Below, piece after piece: positions 1 to 8,381 of a stretch of 64,000 bases of DNA. Below the pieces are notes generated by a model. It was not told the origin of the DNA. It saw only the letters and a program-made list of their open reading frames with translations, and did no database searches. A program made the position numbers and the translations under genes. This stretch comes from Glycocaulis profundi (GTDB lineage: Bacteria > Pseudomonadota > Alphaproteobacteria > Caulobacterales > Maricaulaceae), in NCBI GenBank assembly GCA_007050995.1, contig VJOU01000008.1, positions 1-64,000 of the forward strand, written 5' to 3'. The first letter of the stretch is position 1. Each line of letters starts with the position of its first letter.

Positions 1-117
1 CACGGCGGCCGGAGCCGCGGGCGCGGGCGCGCGGGCCGCCGGTTTGGGGGCGGACACGGGTGCGGGCGCGGCCGCGGGGGCGGCCTGTCCGAAACCTGGC
101 TGACGCTTGCCGAACAT
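1..117 (-). CDS. cpaF: CpaF, Tad/Flp pilus secretion ATPase (N-terminal fragment, cut by window edge)
   Basis: The first 39 codons are visible. They begin MFGKRQPGFGQ and continue into a low-complexity Ala/Pro segment, as in the disordered N-terminus of many alphaproteobacterial CpaF proteins. CpaF is the hexameric cytoplasmic ATPase that powers Tad pilus assembly. The catalytic domain lies outside the window, so the call rests on the start sequence and on its place directly after cpaE in the usual cpa order. The start lies 27 bp after the cpaE stop, in the same transcription direction. Identity is inferred from context; no ATPase motif can be seen here. Confidence 0.7.
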   Translation of the reverse strand, partial: MFGKRQPGFGQAAPAAAPAPVSAPKPAARAPAPAAPAAV

Positions 118-144
118 GTCGCGGACGCCCCTTCCCTGCCCGAT

Positions 145-1716
145 CTAGCCCTTGCCCAGAAGCTTGCCGAACAGGCCGCCCCTGCGCGCGGTGGAGGCCG
201 CGGTGCGGCCGGTCAGAACTCCGGCGAGATGGGAGAAGCCTTCAGCCGGACGCGACTTGTCCTCCACCTCGGCGATCATCTGGCCGTTGTTGGCCGCCTT
301 GCCGAACAGGGCCGGCTCGAAGGGCAGGACCAGGACCGGCTCGGTCCCCAGCGCCTCGGCGAAATCCTTGACCGGGATGTCGGGGCGCTTGGGGCAGCCG
401 GCCATGTTGACGACCACCTTGGGCGGCTCGTCATTGGGACGGCGCTGGCGGACCAGGTCGAACAGGTTCTTGGCGTTGCGCAGGCAGGCCAGATCCGGGG
501 TCACGGTCACCACCACCTGATCGGCGGCGAGGATGGTCTCGCGCACCCAGGGGGTCCAGGCGTGGGGCAGATCGAGGGTGACGTAGGGCGCCTGGCGGCG
601 GACCTTGTCGATCACCGCGTCGAACGCCTCGGGGCTGAAATCCCAGTCCTTCTCCAGCGTGGCGGGCGCAGAGAACAGGCTCAGATGCTCGGTGCAGCGC
701 ACCAGCAGCCGGTCCAGCAGCGCGTCGTCCAGCCGGTCGGGATCGCCCAGCGCGTCGGAGATGGTCTGGGCGGGGTCCTGGTTGAAGTCGAGCCCGCCGG
801 TGCCGAAGGCGAGGTCGAGATCGACCAGCACCGCGTCGGTCATCTGGGTCTCGGTGATGTGCCAGGACACGTTGTGGGCCACGGTCGACGAGCCCACCCC
901 GCCCTTGGCGCCGATGAAGGCGATAGAGCGGCCCGCGAAGGGCTGGTCGGGATCGAGGAAGAGCTCGGAGACGGTGCGGATCAGGCCCACGGGGGTCATG
1001 GGCGGGACCAGATATTCGCTCACCCCGCGCCGCATCAGCTCGCGGTAGAGGCCGATATCGTTGGCCGCGCCGACGATCACCAGCTTGGTGTCGGGCTCGC
1101 ACACCCCGGCCAGCTCCTCGAGCTGGGCGAAGAGCTGGGGCCCGCGCATCCCGGTCTCGATGATCAGCAGGTTGGGCGTGCTCTCGTCGTGGAAACGCTC
1201 GATGGCCGCGCTCAGCCCGCCCAGCTCCACGGTGACGTGAGCCTTGGCCAGCCGGCGGTCCTCGCCCGCGCGGTGGATCAGCGCGCCGGTCTCGGGGCGC
1301 TCGCAGAAGGCATGGATGTTGATGCGCGGCAGGGGCTGGATCGGCGCGCCGTCATCCTCCTCCTCCACCTCGTAGACCGCAGGCGCGACCGAGGCGAGCA
1401 GATCGGGATCGAGCGGCTTCTCGCCGGGGCGCGGCTCGTAGGCCTTGTGGCCGGGCGCGGGCTCGGCGGGCTCGCCGTCGCCGAAGGCCGCGGCGGCCGC
1501 CGGGTCGGTGTTGGCCTCGGCCAGCCGGGCGCCGAAAGGCTTTTCAGCATCGGACAGCTCGGCGGGGTCGATCTCCGGCTCGGGCTCGTCCAGACCCAGG
1601 ATGCGCCGCTCGATGGCGGCGACGTCGGTGAAGGGGTCCTCGCCCTGGGGCGGGGACGGCTCGAAGAAATCGTCCTCGGGCGCGAAGTCCTCGTCGAAAC
1701 TGTTTGCGTGGCTCAT
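145..1716 (-). CDS. cpaE: CpaE, pilus assembly/localisation ATPase of the MinD/ParA type
   Basis: The protein has 523 residues. Residues 1-125 are acidic and Pro-rich and probably disordered. Residues 130-260 form a degenerate response-regulator-like receiver domain. From about 263 a MinD/ParA P-loop domain begins, with the deviant Walker A motif KGGVGSST at 271-278 and a VLVDLDLAFGTGG segment after it. In Caulobacter, CpaE positions the pilus secretion machine at the cell pole. The gene lies 15 bp after cpaD and 27 bp before cpaF in one operon. The start at ATG 1716 is the only in-frame Met near the expected N-terminus. Confidence 0.93.
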   Translation of the reverse strand: MSHANSFDEDFAPEDDFFEPSPPQGEDPFTDVAAIERRILGLDEPEPEIDPAELSDAEKPFGARLAEANTDPAAAAAFGDGEPAEPAPGHKAYEPRPGEKPLDPDLLASVAPAVYEVEEEDDGAPIQPLPRINIHAFCERPETGALIHRAGEDRRLAKAHVTVELGGLSAAIERFHDESTPNLLIIETGMRGPQLFAQLEELAGVCEPDTKLVIVGAANDIGLYRELMRRGVSEYLVPPMTPVGLIRTVSELFLDPDQPFAGRSIAFIGAKGGVGSSTVAHNVSWHITETQMTDAVLVDLDLAFGTGGLDFNQDPAQTISDALGDPDRLDDALLDRLLVRCTEHLSLFSAPATLEKDWDFSPEAFDAVIDKVRRQAPYVTLDLPHAWTPWVRETILAADQVVVTVTPDLACLRNAKNLFDLVRQRRPNDEPPKVVVNMAGCPKRPDIPVKDFAEALGTEPVLVLPFEPALFGKAANNGQMIAEVEDKSRPAEGFSHLAGVLTGRTAASTARRGGLFGKLLGKG

Positions 1717-1731
1717 GCCCGCATCCCCCCG

Positions 1732-2385
1732 CTAGTTTCCGATCGCGTCGCTGAGGACGCCGCGCTCGCTCTGGCTTCGCTGCGTGGCGGTCGATTCGCC
1801 CTGCCGCCAGCGCTCGATCACCGTCTGGCGGCGGACCGCGTCGGGATCGTCGAAGGCGCGCGCGCCGGCCAGATCGCGCGGATTGGCGATCATGGCGGCC
1901 ATGTTGCGCTCGGTGGCGCAGCCGAACTGGGTCCAGCCGCGGTGTTCGACCGTCTGGCGCAGGTCCTGCCACACCGCGTCGCATTCGGGCGCGACCGCCC
2001 GCCATGCGGTGAAGGAGACGATGACCGGCGCTTCGTCCGCGCCCTCGGCCTCGTAGGCGCCGCCGCCGATGGCGCGCCAGTCCAGACCCTGGGCGGAGAG
2101 CTGGCCGCGCAGATCGTCCATGACCGAGGCGGCCGCCTCGGCGTTGCCCGCATTGGCCGGCCAGGAGACCACGAAGCTGCCTTCGCCGCGCGAGCGGTAT
2201 TCGCCCGCCAGCGCCTCGACCAGCTCGGCCTGCTCCCAGTTCAGCGTGCGCTGGCGGGGATGGACCGGGATCTCGACCCGGACGGTCTCGGTGGTGGCGC
2301 TGGCGCGCTGGTAACGCTCGTGGGCGGGCTCGCTGATGCAGCCGGCCAGGGCGAGAAAGGCGATGGGGAAGAGATATCGCAGCAT
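1732..2385 (-). CDS. cpaD: CpaD, Tad pilus lipoprotein
   Basis: This is a 217-residue exported lipoprotein. A short hydrophobic signal ends in the lipobox LAGC with Cys16 as the predicted lipid-bearing residue. The C-terminal half holds the family pattern FGCATERNMAAMIANPRDL. CpaD is a periplasmic/outer-membrane component thought to assist the CpaC secretin. It starts 4 bp after the cpaC stop and so is co-transcribed, probably with coupled translation. Length fits the family. Confidence 0.92.
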   Translation of the reverse strand: MLRYLFPIAFLALAGCISEPAHERYQRASATTETVRVEIPVHPRQRTLNWEQAELVEALAGEYRSRGEGSFVVSWPANAGNAEAAASVMDDLRGQLSAQGLDWRAIGGGAYEAEGADEAPVIVSFTAWRAVAPECDAVWQDLRQTVEHRGWTQFGCATERNMAAMIANPRDLAGARAFDDPDAVRRQTVIERWRQGESTATQRSQSERGVLSDAIGN

Positions 2386-2389
2386 GGCG

Positions 2390-3868
2390 CTACTCCAGGG
2401 CGAAGCCGACGGGGCCGGACCAGCCGCGCTCGTCCACGCTCGCGCCCGGCGCGGCGTACACGCGGTTGATGCGGCCCAGGAAGGTGGCGTGCGCGGGATT
2501 GGCGGGGGCGAGGCCCTCGCCCGGTCCGGTCAGGTCATGCGGGTTGGCCGGGTCCACCAGGTAGGGCGTGACCATGATGACCAGCTCGGTCTCGTTGTTG
2601 GCGAAGTCGCGGCTGCGGAACAGCGTGCCCAGAACCGGCAGACGCTCGACGCCCGGCACCGCGTCCATCGCCTGGCGGGTCTCTTCCTTGATCAGGCCCG
2701 CGATCACCAGCGACCCGCCCGAGGGCAGCTCGACGGTGCTTTCCGCGCGGTTGACCGTCAGGGACGGAATGGAGAAGCCCTCGGCCGTGCCGATGACGTT
2801 GCCGTTCTCGTCCAGCACCGGGCTGCCGCCCGAGGACACGGCCCCGCGCTGGGACAGCTCGGAGACTTCCGTGGAGATGCGCAGGGAGATGCGGCCCTCG
2901 CTGAGCACGACCGGGGTGAAGCCCAGGCCCACGCCGAAGGGCTTGTATTCGATGGTGATGTTGCCGTCCCGGTCGCGGCCCACCGGCACGGGGAACTCGC
3001 CCCCCGCCAGGAACTGCGCGCTTTCGCCGGAGATGGCGGTCAGGTTCGGCTCGGCCAGCGTGCGCACCAGCCCGACGCGCTCGAGCGCGTTCAGATTGGC
3101 CGTCAGCGTGGAGCCGCCGCCCAGAATGTTGCGGCCGATCACCGACGCGTTGAGACCGCCCAACGCCGCGCCCGCGATGCCGAAGCTGTTGTTGGTGCGC
3201 AGCTGGCCGGCGGTGTAGTCGCCGCTGAGATTGATGCCGAGCTGGCGCACCATGGTGCGCTGCATCTCGACGATCTTGACGCGCAGCATGACCTGGTCGC
3301 GGCCTTCCACGGCGAGGAAGGAGATGACGTTGTCAGGATCGTCCGCCCAGCGGCGCGCGACCTGCAGCGCGGTGTCCGCCGCGCTGGCCGAAGGCACGGT
3401 GCCCGACAGCACGATGTGCGAATTCATGGATTCGGCGCTGATCCGCCCGCCGGGCACGAAGCGCGAGAGCGCGTCGCTGAGACCGGCCATGTCGCGCTCG
3501 ACCCGGACGTTCAGGTCCAGGATCAGCGCGCCGTCGGCGTCGAAGAAGAACACGTTGGTCCGGCCCACGCCCTGGCCCAGCAGCAGCGCCCGGCGCGGGG
3601 TGCGCACGATGGCGTCGCCCACTTCGGGATTGGCGACCATGACGTCGGCGGCGTCCACCGGCAGGTGGATCACCGCGGCCTGGCCCAGCGGCAGCGACAG
3701 GCTTTCCGAGACCGGCCCGTCACCGGGCGCCCGGATGGTGACCTGCATCGTGCTGGTGCGCTCATAGCCCTGAAGCGCCGCGTGGGCGGCGGCAGGCAGG
3801 GCCGTCAGCGCGGCCAGCGCCAGCGACACGGACGCGGCGAGCCGCGCGATCCCCCATGAACGAGCCAT
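2390..3868 (-). CDS. cpaC: CpaC, Tad/Flp pilus outer-membrane secretin
   Basis: The product has 492 residues from ATG 3868, which lies 2 bp after the cpaB stop. A signal peptide ends near AAAHA. It is followed by the N-terminal pilus-secretin domain (LPLGQAAVIHLPVDAADVMVANP), a BON-like segment (SHIVLSGTVPS), and the secretin core with TLAEPNLTAISGESAQFLAGGE and VELPSGGSLVIAGL. It forms the outer-membrane pore through which the pilus passes. The frame stays open upstream through cpaB, but the signal peptide and the tight spacing to cpaB fix the start at MARSWG. Confidence 0.95.
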   Translation of the reverse strand: MARSWGIARLAASVSLALAALTALPAAAHAALQGYERTSTMQVTIRAPGDGPVSESLSLPLGQAAVIHLPVDAADVMVANPEVGDAIVRTPRRALLLGQGVGRTNVFFFDADGALILDLNVRVERDMAGLSDALSRFVPGGRISAESMNSHIVLSGTVPSASAADTALQVARRWADDPDNVISFLAVEGRDQVMLRVKIVEMQRTMVRQLGINLSGDYTAGQLRTNNSFGIAGAALGGLNASVIGRNILGGGSTLTANLNALERVGLVRTLAEPNLTAISGESAQFLAGGEFPVPVGRDRDGNITIEYKPFGVGLGFTPVVLSEGRISLRISTEVSELSQRGAVSSGGSPVLDENGNVIGTAEGFSIPSLTVNRAESTVELPSGGSLVIAGLIKEETRQAMDAVPGVERLPVLGTLFRSRDFANNETELVIMVTPYLVDPANPHDLTGPGEGLAPANPAHATFLGRINRVYAAPGASVDERGWSGPVGFALE

Positions 3869-3870
3869 GC

Positions 3871-4656
3871 TCAGCCCCCGCTCCCCAGAGCCACACGCTG
3901 TTCGGCGCCGGATCGGAAGACCCGCACGCTGCGCTGGCTGTCGTCGATTTCCTCGATGGTCACGTCGCCGTTGGCGTCCGCCGCGCTGCGCAGGGCCAGG
4001 GCGAGCGTGCCGCCCGCGGTGGCCTGGCTGATCGCGCGCGACTGGCCCGGCGTCAGTTCGAGCGTGGCGGTCGAGCCCACCACGGCGCCCGAGCCGTCCT
4101 CGGCGAAGTTCTGGTCGATGGCCAGAACCCGGATGTTCTCCAGAAGGGTCCGGGCCGAGTGGCCGCTGGAATTCTGCTCGGTGATGATCACGTCCACCCG
4201 GTCGTTGGGCAGGATGAAGCCGCCCGCGGAAGACCGCGCGGAGACCGGCACGGCGACCGCGCGCATGCCGGGGCTGACCACCGCGGCCATGAAGCTGGAA
4301 TTGCCCGCCTGGATGATCTTGCGCTCGCTGACCGGCTCGCCCTGGCTCATCCCGGCGCGGACGACCCCGCCGGTGAACTCGTCGATGGCTTCGGCGCGGG
4401 CGCGCTCGGTGATGTAGGCGTTCGAGACCGCGTCCTCGGGCCAGGCCTGCCAGTAGAGGTCGGACGCCTCGACCCGATGTCCGACGGGCAGGTCCGCACG
4501 GGCGGCGAGCACGCGCACGCTGGGCGCGGGGCGTTCCTGCTGGACGGCCGGAGCGGCCACGGGCGCAGGGGCCTGCATGGCGCCGCGCACGACGATGGCG
4601 GCGATGACGGCGGCCACCGCGGCGGCGGCGAGAATCAGGATACGCGCGACATTCAT
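3871..4656 (-). CDS. cpaB: CpaB, Tad pilus assembly protein with SAF domain
   Basis: The protein has 261 residues. One N-terminal membrane segment (about residues 5-24) is followed by a SAF/CpaB domain beginning near RVLAARADLPVGHRVEASDL, then a RcpC-type region with LPNDRVDVIITEQ. CpaB is a periplasmic pilus assembly factor that works with the secretin. The start at ATG 4656 has a GAGGGG Shine-Dalgarno-like run 9-14 bases upstream. The first four bases overlap the stop of a possible 39-codon frame as ATGA. Confidence 0.94.
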   Translation of the reverse strand: MNVARILILAAAAVAAVIAAIVVRGAMQAPAPVAAPAVQQERPAPSVRVLAARADLPVGHRVEASDLYWQAWPEDAVSNAYITERARAEAIDEFTGGVVRAGMSQGEPVSERKIIQAGNSSFMAAVVSPGMRAVAVPVSARSSAGGFILPNDRVDVIITEQNSSGHSARTLLENIRVLAIDQNFAEDGSGAVVGSTATLELTPGQSRAISQATAGGTLALALRSAADANGDVTIEEIDDSQRSVRVFRSGAEQRVALGSGG

Positions 4657-4772
4657 GGGTGCGTGCCCCCCTCAGGCGCACTTGGCGTTGCAGTGCGATC
4701 TGAGACTGAAATCCTCAAGACCGCGTTAATGATGACCAAGCACTCGGCCACTCTCGACTTGAGCTTTCCCAT
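4653..4772 (-). CDS. Possible 39-residue ORF between cpaA and cpaB
   Basis: ATG 4772 is preceded by AGGAG with 6-base spacing. The frame runs 39 codons and ends in a TGA that overlaps the cpaB start as ATGA, an arrangement typical of translational coupling. The peptide begins MGKLKSRVAECLVIINAVL and has no recognised domain. The first residues recall the start of Flp pilins (M-x-K-L-x-S-R), so it could be a pilin relic. Against coding: the codons are much AT-richer than those of the neighbours (AGA, ATT, TTG, TCA, AGT), and a CtrA-like box lies inside. It may be only a promoter region with a chance frame. Confidence 0.3.
   Translation of the reverse strand: MGKLKSRVAECLVIINAVLRISVSDRTATPSAPEGGTHP
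4715..4729 (-). promoter_or_regulatory. CtrA-like box upstream of cpaB
   Basis: On the minus strand the sequence reads TTAA-N7-TTGA, seven of eight positions of the CtrA consensus TTAA-N7-TTAA. It lies about 60 bp before the cpaB start in an AT-rich patch. TTAA is rare in this 70% GC sequence. cpa genes are controlled by CtrA in Caulobacter, so an internal promoter for cpaB onward is plausible. This is inferred from the motif alone. Confidence 0.4.
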
Positions 4773-4782
4773 CGGAGTCTCC

Positions 4783-5274
4783 TCAGGCGGCCAGAGTGAA
4801 CGGGATCGCCCACAGGGCGCCCGCCGCGATGGCGATGCCGTAGGGCGCGGGCGAACCCTGAGCCAGCACGCCGTCGGCCATCCACTCGGCCTTCATGCCC
4901 GGCATGGCCGGCGCGAACCGGCGCGCGAGCACCAGCGCCAGCGCCAGAACGCCCCCGCACACGCCCGCCAGAAGGATGAAGGTGACCGCGCCCGGCCAGC
5001 CGAACCACAGCGCGCCCGCCGCGATCAGTTTGGCGTCCCCGCCCCCGATCCAGCCCGGCGCCCACAGCCCGATCATCACCGCCAGCACCGCCAGCCCGGT
5101 CAGGAGCGACATCCCGGCCTCGGCCCATGTCAGCCCCAGCGCGAACGCGCCCAGCGGCCACAGGGCGATGATCGCGCCCGATATCCAGTTGGGAATGGTG
5201 TAGGCGCGCGCGTCGGTCCAGGCGGCCAGCAGCATCAGAAGGGCGAAGCCCAGAAGGGCGGCATGGGCGAGCAT
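4783..5274 (-). CDS. cpaA: CpaA, type IV prepilin peptidase (TadV-type)
   Basis: An integral-membrane aspartic protease of 163 residues with about five membrane segments. The first catalytic Asp lies in AAWTDARAYTIPNW and the second in GGGDAKL, the GxGD signature. It cleaves and processes prepilins at the inner membrane. I chose ATG 5274 because GGAG lies 8 bases upstream and the sequence then starts with a membrane segment. An in-frame GTG at 5307 would add 11 polar residues and has no good ribosome site. This is the first gene of the minus-strand cpa operon. No pilA precedes it in this window. Confidence 0.93.
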   Translation of the reverse strand: MLAHAALLGFALLMLLAAWTDARAYTIPNWISGAIIALWPLGAFALGLTWAEAGMSLLTGLAVLAVMIGLWAPGWIGGGDAKLIAAGALWFGWPGAVTFILLAGVCGGVLALALVLARRFAPAMPGMKAEWMADGVLAQGSPAPYGIAIAAGALWAIPFTLAA

Positions 5275-5322
5275 CGGCGCGTCTCCGTCGTGATCGTCGG
5301 AGAACACTCAAACAGACATGGC

Positions 5323-5337
5323 TTAATATGAGGTTTG
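5323..5337. promoter_or_regulatory. Partial CtrA-like box in the cpaA upstream region
   Basis: The plus strand reads TTAA-N7-TTTG (six of eight consensus positions) about 50 bp upstream of cpaA, in a locally AT-rich stretch (5300-5340) between cpaA and the divergent aminotransferase gene. It marks the probable promoter region of the cpa operon. The match is imperfect and the -10 position is not clear. Confidence 0.3.
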
Positions 5338-5400
5338 TCTGGAAGGCCCTGTCTCGTGGCTCGCCTTGACCGGCGCGGCGGCGAGGCGTACCGCGGGCCG

Positions 5401-6552
5401 ATGAGCCGGTTTCCCCCCATTCAAGACGCGCGCGCCCTGTTCGATCTGCCCCGCGAGGCGGCGTATCTGAACGCGGCCTATGTCGGGCCGATGCCGAAGG
5501 CGGCCATCGCGGCGGGGCGCGTGTCCTACGAGCGGCGGGCGCGGCCGTGGGAAATGTCGGTCAAGGATGATTTCTTCGGGACCGTCGAGCGGGTCCGCGC
5601 GCTGGGCGCGGGGCTGTTCGGCGGGCGGGCGGAGGATGTGGCCCTCGTGCCCTCGGCCTCCTACGGGCTGGCCGTGGCGGCGGCGAACATCCCGCTGGCG
5701 CCGGGCCGTGAGATCCTGGTTCTGGACGGGCAGTTCCCGTCCAACGTCTTCATCTGGCGGCGGGTGGCGGAGCGGGACGGCGCCGTGCTGCGCACCGTGC
5801 GGCGGCAGCCGGGCGAGAGCTGGACCGAGGCCCTGAGCGCGGCCATCGGCCCGCGGACGGGGCTTCTGGCCTGCCCGGCGGTCCACTGGGTGGACGGGGG
5901 CCGGATCGATCTCGCCGCGCTGCGGCCCGCCCTGCGCGACGCCGGGGCGGCGCTGGTTCTGGACCTGACCCAGTCGCTGGGCGCGATGGCGTTCGACGCC
6001 GCCTCGGTCGATCCCGATTTCGCGGTGGCGGCCTGCTACAAATGGCTGCTGGGGCCTTACCAGACCGGGCTTCTTCACGTCGCCGAGCGCCATCATGGCG
6101 GGCGGCCGCTGGAAGAGAACTGGATCGCCCGGCGCGGCTCGTCCGACTTCGCGCGGCTGATCGATTACGCGGACGATTACGAGCCCGGCGCGCGGCGCTT
6201 CGACATGGGCGAGCGCTCGGGCTTCCAGACCCTGCCCGCCCTGATCGCCTCGCTGGAGCTGATGACCGGATACGGCGCCGAAGCGATCGCCGCGCGGGCC
6301 GGAGCGCTGGCGGCGGGGCTGGCCGAGGCCGCCGCGCCTTACGGGCTGACGCCCGCCACCCCGGACCGGGCGGACCATTATCTCGCGTTGGCCCTGCCCG
6401 GAGATGCGCCCGGCGACCTGCTGGAGCGGCTGAAAACGTCCGGCGTGCATCTGTCCCGGCGGGGGGATTCCCTGCGGGTCAGCCCGCACATCTACAACGA
6501 CGAGGCCGACATCGCCCGCTTCGCGGACGCGCTGAAAGCGGCCTTCGCGTGA
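5401..6552 (+). CDS. PLP-dependent class V aminotransferase family protein
   Basis: The product has 383 residues. The fold-type I pattern is clear: YLNAAYVGPMP near the N-terminus, SASYGLAVAAANIPL for cofactor phosphate binding, LDLTQSLGA with the Asp that contacts the pyridine nitrogen, and CYKWLLGPYQTG with the Schiff-base lysine. This is the cysteine desulfurase/kynureninase-like superfamily, but the substrate cannot be told from sequence. The start at ATG 5401 puts the conserved region at the usual distance; an upstream TTG at 5335 would add a basic, unconserved segment. It overlaps the next gene by 4 bp (GTGA), so the two are probably co-translated. Confidence 0.85.
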   Translation: MSRFPPIQDARALFDLPREAAYLNAAYVGPMPKAAIAAGRVSYERRARPWEMSVKDDFFGTVERVRALGAGLFGGRAEDVALVPSASYGLAVAAANIPLAPGREILVLDGQFPSNVFIWRRVAERDGAVLRTVRRQPGESWTEALSAAIGPRTGLLACPAVHWVDGGRIDLAALRPALRDAGAALVLDLTQSLGAMAFDAASVDPDFAVAACYKWLLGPYQTGLLHVAERHHGGRPLEENWIARRGSSDFARLIDYADDYEPGARRFDMGERSGFQTLPALIASLELMTGYGAEAIAARAGALAAGLAEAAAPYGLTPATPDRADHYLALALPGDAPGDLLERLKTSGVHLSRRGDSLRVSPHIYNDEADIARFADALKAAFA

Positions 6553-7436
6553 GCCCCGACGCGCCGGGCGCGCGCGGATGGGGCGGGCTGGTCGTGCTGG
6601 CCCTGACCTGGGGGTCGGCCTTCGCCCTGATCGGCGTGGCGGTGGAGACCCTGCCGCCCGCGCTTGTCGCCTTCGGGCGGCTGGCCATCGGCGCGGCGAT
6701 CCTGATCGCGTGGGCGCTGATGCGCGGACGGGCCTTCCCGCCCCTGACCGACCGGCGCTGGCTGTGGTTCATGGCGCTGGGCCTGACGGGCAACGCCCTG
6801 CCCTTCTTCCTGATCGCGGTCGGCCAGCAGACCGTGCCCTCGGGGCTGGCGGGCATATTGATCGGGGCCATGCCGATGGTGACCATCTCCATCGCGCATC
6901 TGGTGATCCCGTCCGAGAAGCTGACCTTCATCAAGGCGCTGGGCTTCTCCATCGGGTTCGCGGGCGTGGTGATCCTGATGGGCCCCGCCGCGCTGGAGGA
7001 TCTGGGCGGGCCGTATTTCCTCGCCCAGCTCATCATCTTCGGGGCGGGGGTGAGCTACGCCATCAACGCCGTGCTGGCCCAGATCATGCCCGAGACCCCG
7101 CCCAGCGTGGCCGGGGCCGGGATGCTGATCGGGGCGGTGATCTGGTCCGCGCCCTTCGGGCTGTGGGCGCTGGTCACGATGGAGGCCGCGCCGAGCGCGG
7201 AATCGGTCTGGGCGCTGATCGTGCTGGGGGTGTTCCCGACCGCGCTGGCCTCCATCGTCTACATGGCCATCGCGCGCAAGGTCGGCGCGGCCTTCATCGC
7301 CCAGACCAATTACTATGTCCCCGTGGTGGCGGCGCTGCTCGGCGTCGCGCTGGGCGAGGCGCTGGGGGTGAACGCCTTCATCGCGCTGGGGATCATCCTG
7401 CTGGGGATGGCGGTCGCGCGGCGCAAACGGATTTAG
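6549..7436 (+). CDS. EamA/DMT-family exporter
   Basis: An inner-membrane protein of 295 residues with about ten hydrophobic segments arranged as two EamA repeats (for example LTWGSAFALIGVAVETLPP and YYVPVVAALLGVALGEALG). DMT exporters move amino acids or other small metabolites out of the cell. The start is GTG 6549, overlapping the upstream stop as GTGA, so it forms an operon with the class V aminotransferase. The pairing hints that the transporter may handle a product of that enzyme. The 3' end overlaps convergent thiD by 4 bp. Confidence 0.87.
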   Translation: MSPDAPGARGWGGLVVLALTWGSAFALIGVAVETLPPALVAFGRLAIGAAILIAWALMRGRAFPPLTDRRWLWFMALGLTGNALPFFLIAVGQQTVPSGLAGILIGAMPMVTISIAHLVIPSEKLTFIKALGFSIGFAGVVILMGPAALEDLGGPYFLAQLIIFGAGVSYAINAVLAQIMPETPPSVAGAGMLIGAVIWSAPFGLWALVTMEAAPSAESVWALIVLGVFPTALASIVYMAIARKVGAAFIAQTNYYVPVVAALLGVALGEALGVNAFIALGIILLGMAVARRKRI

Positions 7437-8305
7437 CCCGGCTCGCTGCGCGCCAGCGAGGAGCCGAACGGATTGGCGCCGACGAGCGTCCAGCCGTGAT
7501 TGACCGGGCCGTTCTCCTTGCCGAAGCCGGGCGCGCGGCTGATGGCCTCGTGCAGATAATCGCCCGCCTGCTCCACCGCGCGGTCCATGGCCATGCCCTG
7601 GGCGAGCAGGGCGGCGATGGCCGAGGCCAGCGTGCAGCCCGTGCCGTGGGTGTGGCGGGTGCGTATGCGCGGGCGGGAGAAGATGCGCATGCCGTTGCGG
7701 GTGACCAGAACGTCCATGACCTGAGGCCCGTCCAGATGCCCGCCCTTGATCAGGGCGGCGCGCGCGCCCATCGCCAGCAGGGCCTCGCCCGCCGCGCGCT
7801 GGCCGTCCACGTCCTCGACCGTGATCCCCGTCAGCGCCTCGGCCTCGGGCGCGTTGGGGGTGACCAGCGCGGCGCGGGGGATGAGCAGAGACTTGAAGGC
7901 CGCCACCGCGTCCTCCTCGATCAGGCGCGCGCCCGAGCTGGCGACCATGACCGGATCGACCACCAGCGGCAGCAGTTCGCCGCCCGCCTCGTCGATGGCT
8001 TTCAGCGTCGTCTCGATCACCGCGGGCGTGGCGAGCATGCCGGTCTTGACCGCGTCCGCGCCGATATCGTCCAGCACCGCGCGGATCTGGCCGGCCACGA
8101 TGTCCATGGGCGCGGGGTGGACGGCGGTGACGCCCTGCGTGTTCTGCACGGTCAGGGCGGTGATGGCCGTGGCGGCGTATCCGCCCAGCGCGGTGACCGC
8201 CTTGATGTCGGCCTGGATGCCCGCCCCGCCCGAGCTGTCCGAGCCCGCGACGATCAGGACCCGGCCCTGCGGCTCGGGCGGCAGGTCGGTGGCGGCGTCG
8301 GTCAT
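7433..8305 (-). CDS. thiD: ThiD, hydroxymethylpyrimidine/phosphomethylpyrimidine kinase
   Basis: The product is 290 residues, a little longer than the usual 265-270 because of tails at both ends. Family motifs are present: VLIVAGSDSSGGAGIQAD at the N-terminus, ALTVQNTQGV, VVDPVMVASSGARL, and HTHGTGCTLASAIA with the catalytic GTGC region. It phosphorylates HMP and HMP-P for thiamine synthesis. The start at ATG 8305 has AAAGGA upstream. thiE lies 6 kb away, so thiamine genes are dispersed. I saw no TPP riboswitch upstream. Confidence 0.93.
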   Translation of the reverse strand: MTDAATDLPPEPQGRVLIVAGSDSSGGAGIQADIKAVTALGGYAATAITALTVQNTQGVTAVHPAPMDIVAGQIRAVLDDIGADAVKTGMLATPAVIETTLKAIDEAGGELLPLVVDPVMVASSGARLIEEDAVAAFKSLLIPRAALVTPNAPEAEALTGITVEDVDGQRAAGEALLAMGARAALIKGGHLDGPQVMDVLVTRNGMRIFSRPRIRTRHTHGTGCTLASAIAALLAQGMAMDRAVEQAGDYLHEAISRAPGFGKENGPVNHGWTLVGANPFGSSLARSEPG

Positions 8306-8381
8306 GGGGCGTCCTTTCGATTGGCGGGAGGCAGGGCACGCGATAGCCTCCCCTTAAACCACGGGGAAGGGAGCGTCATCC

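Noticed and set aside
229-2469. Open frame of about 746 codons on the plus strand opposite cpaE and cpaD
   Set aside because: Codon pattern and composition are those of the antisense of real genes in high-GC DNA. No domain or ribosome site is seen, and cpaE and cpaD are certain on the other strand.
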